Shown here in pieces: positions 25,510-33,143 of a stretch of DNA of 64,000 bases. The stretch is from positions 1,426,001-1,490,000 of the forward strand of contig CAVSJO010000006.1 of NCBI GenBank assembly GCA_963728445.1. Direction: 5' to 3'. The first letter of the stretch is position 1; every line of letters begins with the position of its first letter. The DNA comes from CAVSJO01 sp963728445 (GTDB lineage: Bacteria > Gemmatimonadota > Gemmatimonadetes > Longimicrobiales > RSA9). Below the pieces are notes generated by a model. The model saw only the letters and a program-made list of their open reading frames with translations, had not been told where the DNA came from and searched no databases. The translations under genes and the position numbers were made by a program.

Positions 25510-25538
25510 GCGCCGCCGCCCGGCCGCGGCGGCGGCGC
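25510..25538 (+). terminator. GC hairpin after the outer-membrane protein gene
   Basis: gcgccgccgc (25510-25519) pairs perfectly with gcggcggcgc (25529-25538) across a 9-base loop, 12 bases after the stop; a short ttt follows in attt a few bases later. Probable terminator, although the simple GC-repeat content makes chance pairing easier here. Confidence 0.45.
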
Positions 25539-25638
25539 CCGGATTTGGCAGGAGGGGCCGGGATCGCTACTCTCGACGCGTGCGGCAGGTCCGCGCGGGA
25601 TCCGCCGCCGCATCGATCATCCCCCCCCGAGGACGCGA

Positions 25639-26229
25639 ATGTCCGACGCCCGACGCCTCTGGCTCATCGACGCCGGCTACATGCTGAACGCGCAGCGTTC
25701 GGTGGCGAACGACTACCAGTTCGACTACCTCCGTCTCCGCAACCACGTCGAGACGGATGCGCGCATCTGGCGCGCGTACTACCTGAACGCCACGCCGGAG
25801 CCGCCGTCGGAGGGACAGGAGGCGTTCCACAACTGGCTGCGGACCGGGGCGCCGACGGGCCCCGGCATCATCACGAAGCTCTATCCCCTGCGAGACGTGC
25901 GGGCTGACCGCGCCTACTGTGACGCGTGTCGGGAGAAGGTGGACCTGCAGTGTCCGCGCTGCGGCGGGTCTGCCCTCACGAATCAGCAGCAGAAGGGCGT
26001 GGACGTCGGTCTCGCCACCCTCGCCCTGGCCCACCGCGACAACTACGACACCCTGACCCTCTCGGCGGGAGACGGGGATCTGCTCGACGCCGTCGAGTAC
26101 CTGTCGGAGCGAGGGAAGGGCATCGAGCTCGTCGTATTCCGCACCGGTGTCTCGACGGAGCTGCAGTGCCGGGCCGATCGGATCTGGTGGATCAACGACT
26201 TCCCGTCGGAGGTCGAGCGGGTGCGCTGA
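25639..26229 (+). CDS. NYN/PIN-like nuclease domain protein with zinc-ribbon insert
   Basis: 196 residues, NYN (LabA/DUF88-type) fold: first acidic residue in LIDAGYML (D11), then KGVDVGLATLAL near 123 and SAGDGDLLDAVEYL near 141, giving the usual acidic cluster for a metal-dependent RNase. Between strands there is CDACREKVDLQCPRC (about 94-108), a zinc knuckle insert. NYN proteins process or degrade RNA; bacterial members are poorly studied. It follows the terminator hairpin and is convergent with the cysteine-peptidase/propeller gene, with only 13 bases between stops. Start ATG 25639 has GAGGACG just upstream. Confidence 0.85.
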   Translation: MSDARRLWLIDAGYMLNAQRSVANDYQFDYLRLRNHVETDARIWRAYYLNATPEPPSEGQEAFHNWLRTGAPTGPGIITKLYPLRDVRADRAYCDACREKVDLQCPRCGGSALTNQQQKGVDVGLATLALAHRDNYDTLTLSAGDGDLLDAVEYLSERGKGIELVVFRTGVSTELQCRADRIWWINDFPSEVERVR

Positions 26230-26242
26230 ACCCGTCCTCCCG

Positions 26243-29206
26243 TCAATTCTGCTGCTGACGTCTCGCGCGGCTCGCGTCCCGTTCGGCGAGCCACGCCGCC
26301 AGGCCGTCCAGGGCCGCCCGTTCGTGCTCCGGCTCGACGACGCCGTCCCGGGCCACGGGAGCGAAGTCCTCCCCGATGAGGATGTCGCCATCCTGGTCCG
26401 GCGTGAGGGGCGCGCGTCCCGGACGGCGTGCTCGGCCGCTCCCGTCGGCCGTGGCAGCCGGCCGCGGCTCTGGCTTCGCCTTCTCCTCCACCTGCTCCGG
26501 CGGCGGAGCCTTTCCCTGCGTCGACGGGTCCCAGCTCAGGCTCGCCCAGGCGGCATCGAGCTCGGCGGCGATCTCCTTCGCGGAGCGCGGGGTCGGCGAC
26601 TCCGCCTCCGCGGTCGATGACTGCTCGGCGGGAACGACCTCCACGTCGGCGTCGGCGGCCTTGGACGGGGATGGGGCTGCTTCCGCGGCTTCCGGTGTCG
26701 CCGGGACTGGCTTCGCAGCCTCGGGCGTCGTCGAGGCTGGCGCCGCGGCTTCGGGCGTCGCCGGGGCTGGCGCCGCGGCCTCGGGCGTCGTCTCGTCCCG
26801 GGCGGCAGATTCCGGTGTGGACGCCACCGGGGCGGGTGCGGCCGGGGCGGACGCGGCCGGAGCGGGTGCGGCCGGGGCGGACACGACCGGGGCTGATGCC
26901 GCCGGACCGGAGGCAGCGTCCTGCGCGGTCGACACGGTTTCGGACGCTGCGGTTTCTGCACCCGGCGCAGCCACCGTCCTCGATGGAGGCGGCTGAGGCG
27001 GAGCGTCCGCGGTGGGGGCGGCGGCGGCCGCCGGCGTGCCCCGCTGCGACGTTGGGTGTGCCGGCGGCCGTTCGCCGTACTCGCGCTCCCCGCCGAGCCA
27101 CGCCACGCGGCGCCGCCTCATTCCGAGGACCTCGGCCAGCCAGGACAGGACCTGGCGCCAGATCTCGGCGCCGTTCCGCAACCCGTTGGCCGCCCTGGAG
27201 CGGCCGGAGCGGAGCACGTCCGCAAGGGCTTCGAGGGCGCGCCGGTCGGCGGTGCGCATGCGCTCGGCGACCGTTTCGCCCGCAGGGCCCGCCTGCCGGA
27301 GAACGCCCTCCCGGTCGAGCCACAGCACGTGGGGGTGACGCCCGGCGTCGGTCACCACCACGGGCTCGCACGCCGGTGCGCCGGACGGCGAGCCGACCCG
27401 CGGTCCGGTCGGCCCGCTGGCCGACGTCGCGGTCTCGTGCCAGCGATCGCGGCCGAGGGCTTCGGCGACCCAATCGCCGTCGGTGCTCCAGCGGTACAGG
27501 AGAAGGTCGTCCGGGCCCCGGGCCAGGACGTGCATGGTCTCGTTCGCGCCGGCCACCGGCAGGGGCGGCCCTGCCAGCCGATACGCCGACCCGATCGTGG
27601 GGCGGCCGCGGGTCAGGTCCTCGGCGCGCCAGCCTCCCACGACACGGCGATAGTGGATGAGATCGCCGCGCGGGCCGCGCCCGAAGATGTGCAGCGTCCC
27701 TCCCGGGCCCTCCAGGCAGACGGGCCGCGAGTCCATGCAGTGGTCCTCGCCGGTGCTGCGCAGGGCCGCGGTGAGATCGGTCGTGATCCAGCGACCCGTG
27801 ACGCGCCGGCGGAAGTGGATGAGGTGCCCCGCGTCCGACGTGCCGAAGGCGTGGAGCTCGCCCTCGCGTGAGCAGATGATGGAAGGATCCGTCGCGATCC
27901 GGTCGTGGTCGAAACCGCCCAGTGATTCCGTCGCGTTCTCGGCGATCCACCCGCTGCGGGGCGGACGACAGAAGCAGAGCAGGTCTCCGTTCACGCCACG
28001 AGCCCCGACGAACTGGGTGTGGTCCGGTCCCTCGGTTGCGTAGACGTCGCCGGCGATGGCGAACGAGTCCGGCAGACGCAGCCGCCGGTTGATGTCCTCC
28101 GCGCGCCAGCGGCGAGGCCAGATCCGCTCGAAGTGGAAGAGACGGCCCTCCCGCGTCGCCATGACCGACGTGCGCGGACCGGGGCCGTGCAGGACGGCCG
28201 GATGCCCATCGACCCGGTACGGCGCCATGCCGCGGCGCGCGTGCAGGTTCTTCATCTTCCAGCCCCAGCGTCCCAGGCGCAGCTCGATCAGGGATCCGCC
28301 TTCGGTCCTGCAGTACGCGCGCGGCTTCTTCGACGATGAAGCGACGGGACCGTCGACCAGTCGCGGCGGCTGCGTGCCCTTGCGCCGCGCCGTGATCCGT
28401 CCCGAACTCCAGTGTCCCGACGGGCGGCGCAGCATCCAGGCGACGTCGCCTCCATCCACACGGCCCAGGATGTAGACCCCGGCGGAGGTGGGGATCGCGG
28501 CGGGCGGCGACTGCAGGCGGATCGCATCCTCGCCGACACCGGCGGGGACGGCGGGCAGGAACTGCGGGGGTGACGCCCGGTCGTACGGCACCGCGAAGAA
28601 TCCGCGGACACGCTCGTCCCGACCGAGCCGCGCCCCCAGCGGCGCCCGGCGCGGCGAAAGCTGGAGGACGAGGCGGATCCCGTCCTCGCTCGGCTGTCCG
28701 GGATCGTAGACGCGCAGCGTCAGCCGATCCGTCGATTCCTCGACGGCGTAGTCCCAGGCCAGGACGTGTCGGTTCTCGGACGGGTTGCCGAACGGCCCCG
28801 ACGCTCGCACGAGAAAGAGCATCACCGGCACACCGGCGTCCAGCGTTCGCTTGATCTGCGGCCACTCGCGCCGAGTCAGCTCCGCCAGGTCCGGGTCCTT
28901 CGGCCGCCCGCCCGTCTCCGGACGCTGCTGCCATTTCAGAGCCCGCTCCCAGCCCGCCCGCGTGAGGGCGTTTGCCTGCCGCTGCATGAGCTCCATGTAC
29001 AGCGGCTCGCCCGGCCGGGGCTTGTCCAGGGTGCGCGGCACGCGACGCCCCGCCAGGAACCGGTCGAGCGCAGCCCAGCACATGCCCGCCCGGACCCCGA
29101 ACTCGGGGTCGAGCGGCGCGCCGAGGCCGAGCATCGTGCCGGGGTACTCGTAGCGTGGGTCGAACGGGAAGCCGTGCTCAGACGGCCGAAACGCGGTCGA
29201 CGACAT
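26243..29206 (-). CDS. Large multidomain protein: papain-like cysteine peptidase, beta-propeller, Ala/Pro-rich tail
   Basis: 987 residues, no signal peptide. Residues 1-230 look like a papain-fold/C39-like peptidase: C43 in RAGMCWAALDRF, H147 in NRHVLAWDY and D168 in VYDPGQP have the right order and spacing for a Cys-His-Asp triad. Residues about 240-640 hold repeats of about 45-55 residues with motifs such as GELHAFGTSDAGHLIHFRR, LHIFGRGPRGDLIHYRR and MHVLARGPDDLLLYRW, the pattern of PLL/fucolectin-like beta-propellers. Residues 715-895 are an Ala/Pro-rich repeat region (ATPEAAAPA units), followed by a charged C-terminal segment with a Trp and a DGLAAWLAERD helix. Architecture suggests a processed or delivered carbohydrate-binding protein, possibly an effector; function is not known. 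No secretion genes are adjacent. Confidence 0.82.
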   Translation of the reverse strand: MSSTAFRPSEHGFPFDPRYEYPGTMLGLGAPLDPEFGVRAGMCWAALDRFLAGRRVPRTLDKPRPGEPLYMELMQRQANALTRAGWERALKWQQRPETGGRPKDPDLAELTRREWPQIKRTLDAGVPVMLFLVRASGPFGNPSENRHVLAWDYAVEESTDRLTLRVYDPGQPSEDGIRLVLQLSPRRAPLGARLGRDERVRGFFAVPYDRASPPQFLPAVPAGVGEDAIRLQSPPAAIPTSAGVYILGRVDGGDVAWMLRRPSGHWSSGRITARRKGTQPPRLVDGPVASSSKKPRAYCRTEGGSLIELRLGRWGWKMKNLHARRGMAPYRVDGHPAVLHGPGPRTSVMATREGRLFHFERIWPRRWRAEDINRRLRLPDSFAIAGDVYATEGPDHTQFVGARGVNGDLLCFCRPPRSGWIAENATESLGGFDHDRIATDPSIICSREGELHAFGTSDAGHLIHFRRRVTGRWITTDLTAALRSTGEDHCMDSRPVCLEGPGGTLHIFGRGPRGDLIHYRRVVGGWRAEDLTRGRPTIGSAYRLAGPPLPVAGANETMHVLARGPDDLLLYRWSTDGDWVAEALGRDRWHETATSASGPTGPRVGSPSGAPACEPVVVTDAGRHPHVLWLDREGVLRQAGPAGETVAERMRTADRRALEALADVLRSGRSRAANGLRNGAEIWRQVLSWLAEVLGMRRRRVAWLGGEREYGERPPAHPTSQRGTPAAAAAPTADAPPQPPPSRTVAAPGAETAASETVSTAQDAASGPAASAPVVSAPAAPAPAASAPAAPAPVASTPESAARDETTPEAAAPAPATPEAAAPASTTPEAAKPVPATPEAAEAAPSPSKAADADVEVVPAEQSSTAEAESPTPRSAKEIAAELDAAWASLSWDPSTQGKAPPPEQVEEKAKPEPRPAATADGSGRARRPGRAPLTPDQDGDILIGEDFAPVARDGVVEPEHERAALDGLAAWLAERDASRARRQQQN

Positions 29207-29370
29207 CTGGAATGCTCCAACACGTGGAACCGCGCTGCCGGCCGCGCGTCCATTGGCAGGGGAACGACTGGACGCGAACCGCCGGCTTCGCTGCCGTGGT
29301 TCCGATTTTCAGGAGGGCACGTCCCAAAGGTAGGCGCGGATCCGGAAGGGGTCAAGAGAGACCCGCCCCT

Positions 29371-29697
29371 TCAGCGCGCCTGCCGGTAGATCCGGTCGAG
29401 ACCGTCCTCGTACTCCTCCACCGTGATGCGCCCCTCGACCCACTCCCGCTGCAGTCGCTCGACGGGTGACTCCGGCGGCAGGAGCGGACGCGTTGAAGGC
29501 GCGCTCTCGTCGTCCCACGAGCCGCCCCATCGGCCCATGCCCCAGGCGCCGCCGCCGATCCAGGGGCCCCACCAGCCCCACCGGCGCGCCAGGCGCGCTC
29601 GACGGCGCGCCAGGCGCGACCGGCGCCGTCCCCACCTCCAGGGGCCGAAGCGCGAAAGCACAACCCACGCGATCAGGACCACCACCCAGGTGCTCAC
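29371..29697 (-). CDS. SHOCT-domain small membrane protein
   Basis: 108 residues. One N-terminal membrane helix (TWVVVLIAWVVLSRFG), a Trp/Arg/Gly-rich linker, and a C-terminal SHOCT motif (VERLQREWVEGRITVEEYEDGLDR). SHOCT is a short helical module found at the ends of many small membrane proteins and is thought to mediate oligomerisation. GTG 29697 overlaps the PadR stop as GTGA, so it is co-translated with the PadR repressor. Similar in layout to the SHOCT protein on the other side of padR, with which it shares the ERLQREWVEGRI / EQLKRDFVEGRI motif, suggesting duplication. Confidence 0.85.
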   Translation of the reverse strand: MSTWVVVLIAWVVLSRFGPWRWGRRRSRLARRRARLARRWGWWGPWIGGGAWGMGRWGGSWDDESAPSTRPLLPPESPVERLQREWVEGRITVEEYEDGLDRIYRQAR

Positions 29698-30299
29698 GAC
29701 GACGCCCTCCGCTCCGGGCGCTTCCACGCCTCCACGTCCCGCGCCGCCCGATCCAGGATCTCGCGCAGTGAGCGAACGGCGTCACCGTCGCCGGCCGCCT
29801 CCATCGCCTTTTCGAAGCTCAGCCGTGCCAGCTTCACGAAGGAGCTCGTCAGCTCCCCCATCCCTCGTCCGCCGAAGAGGTCGCCGAAGTCGCTGACCCG
29901 ATCGGCGACGTCCTCCACCCGGTCACTGTGCCGTTCCAGGAACGCCCGCCCCTCCTCGGTAATGGTGTAGACGCGCTTGCCGTCCACTTCCTCGGAGGTC
30001 ACGTAGCCCTCGTCCTGCAGCATCTGGAGCACGGGGTACACCGAGCCGGGGCTGGCCGTGTAGAAGCCGCCCGCCTCCTCTTCCAGGCGCTGCATGACCT
30101 GGTACCCGTGCATCGGCTGCTCCGCCAGCAGCCGCAGGACCATGTACTTCAGGTCTCCACGCTCGAAGACGCGGCCGCGGCGCGCCTGGCGGGCCCGACG
30201 CGTTGCGTGCCGCGCCGCCCGCGCCGCCCGGTGCTGGAAGTCGGGGCCGCAGAAGCGCGCCCACTCGTTGAAGGGGAAGTCGCCGTACCGGGGTCCCAT
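29694..30299 (-). CDS. PadR-family transcriptional regulator
   Basis: 201 residues. The winged-helix domain spans residues 48-130: YMVLRLLAEQPMHGYQVMQRLEEE, GSVYPVLQMLQDEGYVTSEEVDGKRVYTITEEGRAFL are the standard PadR signatures. A basic N-terminal arm (about 45 residues, rich in Arg) precedes it, and the C-terminal 70 residues form the dimerising helical region. PadR proteins repress genes for membrane or efflux proteins. A near-perfect inverted repeat lies 75 bases upstream of its start, so autoregulation is likely. It sits between two SHOCT genes, which are the likely targets. Confidence 0.93.
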   Translation of the reverse strand: MGPRYGDFPFNEWARFCGPDFQHRAARAARHATRRARQARRGRVFERGDLKYMVLRLLAEQPMHGYQVMQRLEEEAGGFYTASPGSVYPVLQMLQDEGYVTSEEVDGKRVYTITEEGRAFLERHSDRVEDVADRVSDFGDLFGGRGMGELTSSFVKLARLSFEKAMEAAGDGDAVRSLREILDRAARDVEAWKRPERRASS

Positions 30300-30373
30300 C
30301 GCTGCCTCCGCATCCGAGAGGGGTCGCGACCGCCGTCCACGGCGGGCATCGCCGGGGTACGGGCCGCTGTATC

Positions 30374-30395
30374 CCGATACGACACGATATATCGG
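30374..30395. promoter_or_regulatory. Candidate PadR operator (inverted repeat)
   Basis: ccgata (30374-30379) and tatcgg (30390-30395) form a perfect inverted repeat with a 10-base spacer that itself contains cgata, in the AT-rich stretch between the upstream SHOCT gene and padR. PadR-type repressors bind such symmetric ATATCG/CGATAT-like sites. The position, just upstream of padR, fits negative autoregulation. DNA binding has not been tested. Confidence 0.65.
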
Positions 30396-30419
30396 AAAGT
30401 TTCGGAACGGAAGGGGAGC

Positions 30420-30794
30420 CTACTCCGCCTTGCCCTTTCGCAGCAGCTCGTCGAGCCCGGCCTCGTACTCCTCCACCTCGATGCGGCCCTCGACGAAGTC
30501 CCGCTTGAGCTGCTCCATGGGAGAAAGCGGCGGTCCGGCGGACCCGTCCGCCGAGCGGTCCCGGGTGCGGGCGGGGTGCGCCTTCCCGGCGCCGCGGCCG
30601 GTCTCGAGGCCGGGCCGGGGTCGACCGGCGACGTCGCCGGTCACCTCCTCCGGCCGCGGGTCGTCCCCTTCGCCCCTGTAGCGGGGGCGGATGCGTCGCC
30701 GGCCGACGCCCAGGTCCCACTCCTCCCACCAGCCGCGCTTCAGCCCCTGGCGGTAGAGGAACCAGCCCATGGCGAGGAGGATGATGAGCTCCAT
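30420..30794 (-). CDS. SHOCT-domain small membrane protein
   Basis: 124 residues. An N-terminal hydrophobic helix (MELIILLAMGWFLYRQGL), a long Arg/Gly/Pro-rich spacer, and a C-terminal SHOCT motif (MEQLKRDFVEGRIEVEEYEAGLDELLRKG). It lies upstream of padR on the same strand with the operator between them. Its C-terminal motif is very close to that of the SHOCT protein downstream of padR, so the two are probably paralogues. Function unknown; an envelope role is likely from the membrane helix. Confidence 0.82.
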   Translation of the reverse strand: MELIILLAMGWFLYRQGLKRGWWEEWDLGVGRRRIRPRYRGEGDDPRPEEVTGDVAGRPRPGLETGRGAGKAHPARTRDRSADGSAGPPLSPMEQLKRDFVEGRIEVEEYEAGLDELLRKGKAE

Positions 30795-30836
30795 GGTGTT
30801 CGTCGGTCTAGGGTGCGAGCAGGGCCGGCCGGATCC

Positions 30837-32282
30837 TCAGGAGACCGGCGTGGTGTACGCCTTCACCAATCTATAAAGGAAGTCCTCGCCTTCGTAGAAC
30901 GAGCGGACGCGCATCTTCTCGTTCATGCCATGGGCGTTGTTCTCGCCCGGCTCGCTGAAGAGCCCGGAGACTCCGTATACGGGGATGCCCTTCTGGCGGA
31001 AAAAGAGTCCGTCGGTGGCGCCGGTACCCATGACCGGGACGACGGAGACGCCGGGCCACATCTCGCCAGTGAGCGCCTCGATGGGATCCATGACCTCCTT
31101 CGTGAGAGGCGACGGCGGGCTCGGCTTCGCGGCGGCGACGGGCATCACGTGCACCGCCGTGTCGCCGGCGACGCGACGGAGGGTGGCGAGCACCTGCTGA
31201 GGGTCGGAGCCGGGCAGCATCCGGCAGTTGACGTTCGCGGTGGCGCGTTGGGGAAGCGCGTTGGGCGCATGGCCGGCATCGACCATGGTCGCCACGCACG
31301 TCGTGCGGAAGAGGGCGTTGTAGTACGGGCTGCGGCGGGACAGCTCGGCGACGGCGTCGGGGTCCGAAGGGTCGGCCGCCGCGCGCTTCATGAGGGCGCC
31401 GACGTCGCCTCCCTCGATGTCGGCCATGCGCTCGAAGTAGGCGCGGGAGACCTCGTTCAGCGCGGCCGGGAAGGTGTAGGCCTGCACGTTCTCGAGGGCG
31501 TGCGCGAGGGCGTAGATCGCGTTGTCGGGGCGGGGCACCGAGGAGTGGCCGCCGGGATTGGTCACCTCGAAGGTGAAGTCCTGGTAGATGCGCTCGGCCG
31601 CGCCCACGCGGTTCGCAACGGGCTTCCCGTCGTGCATCTCGCCGCCGCCGCCCTCGTTCAGTCCGAAAGCGACGTTGCCTACGAGCTCCGGGTGCTCATC
31701 GAGGAGCCAGGACGCGCCGTTCGCGGGGCCACCCTCTTCGTCGGACGTGAGGGCCATGACGATGTCCCGGTCGGGAACGAACCCTTCCTTTCTGTAGCGG
31801 ATCATGTTGGCGACCCAGATCGCCGCCATGGCCTTGTCGTCGCTCGTGCCGCGCCCGTAGAAGAAGACGGAGTCCTCGTTGAGCGTGAACGGGTCCATCG
31901 TCCAGTCCTTGGGATCCGCTTCGACGACGTCCAGGTGAGCCAGGAGAAGGATCGGCTTGCGACCGGTGTCGGAGCCGTGCAGGACGGCCACCAGGTTGCC
32001 CTTCTTCGGATACCCGTCGGGCACAAGGACGTGGACGTCGGAGGCGGGGTAGCCGGCGTCGAGGAGTCGCTTCGCCATCTTCCTCGCGGCGGCCGTGTTG
32101 TCCCCGACACTGTTGGTAGTGTTGGTCTGGACCAGCTCCTGATAAATGGACCGGGCGAGGGCCTCGTCGGGCGAGAGCTTGCGGGTCGCCTGTGCCTGCG
32201 CGCGGGCCGGGAACGCGAAGAGAACGGCGCCGAGCCCGGCGACCGTGGCGCATCGGAGCGACCTACCCATGGAAGTCGTCAT
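30837..32282 (-). CDS. M20 family metallopeptidase (exported)
   Basis: 481 residues. A signal peptide (residues about 1-31, FAFPARAQAQA) directs export. Dinuclear zinc ligands of the M20 family are in LLAHLDVVEA (His and the partner Asp), GRGTSDDKAM (bridging Asp), TSDEEGG (the Glu-Glu pair) and NNAHGMNE (C-terminal His). The dimerisation lid domain contains NPGGHSS. M20 enzymes are carboxypeptidases or dipeptidases such as carnosinase; the exact substrate is not shown. CAGGAG precedes the ATG. Confidence 0.92.
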   Translation of the reverse strand: MTTSMGRSLRCATVAGLGAVLFAFPARAQAQATRKLSPDEALARSIYQELVQTNTTNSVGDNTAAARKMAKRLLDAGYPASDVHVLVPDGYPKKGNLVAVLHGSDTGRKPILLLAHLDVVEADPKDWTMDPFTLNEDSVFFYGRGTSDDKAMAAIWVANMIRYRKEGFVPDRDIVMALTSDEEGGPANGASWLLDEHPELVGNVAFGLNEGGGGEMHDGKPVANRVGAAERIYQDFTFEVTNPGGHSSVPRPDNAIYALAHALENVQAYTFPAALNEVSRAYFERMADIEGGDVGALMKRAAADPSDPDAVAELSRRSPYYNALFRTTCVATMVDAGHAPNALPQRATANVNCRMLPGSDPQQVLATLRRVAGDTAVHVMPVAAAKPSPPSPLTKEVMDPIEALTGEMWPGVSVVPVMGTGATDGLFFRQKGIPVYGVSGLFSEPGENNAHGMNEKMRVRSFYEGEDFLYRLVKAYTTPVS

Positions 32283-32374
32283 GGCTCCTGAGGGCTGAAG
32301 AGGGCGTGGAGGGTACCGGCGCAAGATGACCCATGAATCCGCTCCGGCGCCAGTGGGTGTCGTGCGTGCACGAA

Positions 32375-32404
32375 AACGGGGGCGGCCCGCGGGCCGCCCC
32401 CGTT
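32375..32404 (-). terminator. Rho-independent terminator of the CsbD-like gene
   Basis: A 30-base perfect palindrome (aacgggggcggccc on the left arm, 32375-32388) with a T-run immediately after it when read on the minus strand (tttt). It lies 24 bases beyond the stop of the CsbD-like gene and before the M20 gene starts. Confidence 0.8.
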
Positions 32405-32427
32405 GATATTCGTCGAAGCTCCGGAAC

Positions 32428-32664
32428 TCAGTCCCGGTTGTCCGTAGCCTTGCGCGCGGCCTCTCCGGCCTTGCGCTCCACCTTGCCAGCGGCCTCGCGC
32501 GCCGCGCCCTTCGCCTGCGTCGAGCGATCCTTCGTGATCCGCCCGGCCTCCTTCTCGACCTTGCCGGCGGCCTCGCGGGCGGCACCCTTCACCTCGTGCT
32601 CGGTGCCTTCCTCGTGGATCTTGCGCTTGGTATCGTCGTGCTCGCTGTGCGTGCGGTCAGCCAT
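32428..32664 (-). CDS. CsbD-like small stress protein
   Basis: 78 residues, highly charged and helical, with the segment KGAAREAAGKVE present twice (near residues 26-37 and 52-63). This repeated KGxxxExxGKv pattern is the CsbD family signature; members are general-stress proteins that accumulate under nutrient or salt stress and are largely unstructured. AGAGGAGG precedes the ATG; an intrinsic terminator follows. The internal duplication is also visible in DNA, where about 40 bases are nearly repeated. Confidence 0.78.
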   Translation of the reverse strand: MADRTHSEHDDTKRKIHEEGTEHEVKGAAREAAGKVEKEAGRITKDRSTQAKGAAREAAGKVERKAGEAARKATDNRD

Positions 32665-32876
32665 TGAGATCCCTCCTCTGGAGTGCCGCCGATGATCGGC
32701 GGTAACCCAAGATCATTGCACGACTTATGCCATGCTTTCGCCCGGAATTCCGCCGGTCCGAGCCCGGCTCGCAGGAAGGCCACGAAGGCGGCGGCATCGA
32801 CCGGCACGGGCTCAGCAGACTTCACGGGGCGCCGATTTCGCACTATCGTGGGGGGAGCCCTCCAGCCCGACAGAAA

Positions 32877-33140
32877 ATGGACCGGCGACGACGCCCCGAC
32901 GACGCATCCCTCTCCCTCGAGGAGGCCGAGCAGTACGCACGTCTCGTCGAGAACGCAGTGCGCAGCGCGGGCCGCGGGCTCATCGACGCGGATCGCGCCC
33001 GGCCGCACGTCATCACCCTGCTGCTCGGATCTCGAAGCGTGCGACGGCGGCTCGTGGAGATCCTCGACGATTTCCACCTGCTCCAGCTGCGGCACTGGAC
33101 GGGCCTTCGCCTCGATCCGCCGATGCCGGACCTCGAGTGA
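32877..33140 (+). CDS. Hypothetical protein
   Basis: 87 residues. Acidic start, a helix-rich middle (EEAEQYARLVENAVRSA, HVITLLLGSRSVRRRLVEILDDFHLLQLRHWTG) with high GC at third codon positions consistent with neighbours, so it is likely a real gene. The segment around SVRRRLVEILDDF could be a small helical domain. No family recognised. The start at ATG 32877 has no strong ribosome site. Its stop is only 3 bases from the opposing DUF5916 gene. Confidence 0.5.
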   Translation: MDRRRRPDDASLSLEEAEQYARLVENAVRSAGRGLIDADRARPHVITLLLGSRSVRRRLVEILDDFHLLQLRHWTGLRLDPPMPDLE

Positions 33141-33143
33141 GTC

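Noticed and set aside
26043..29081. Another long minus-strand frame overlapping the peptidase/propeller gene
   Set aside because: Arg-rich composition with no domain; the 26243-29206 frame has clear propeller repeats and a plausible catalytic triad.
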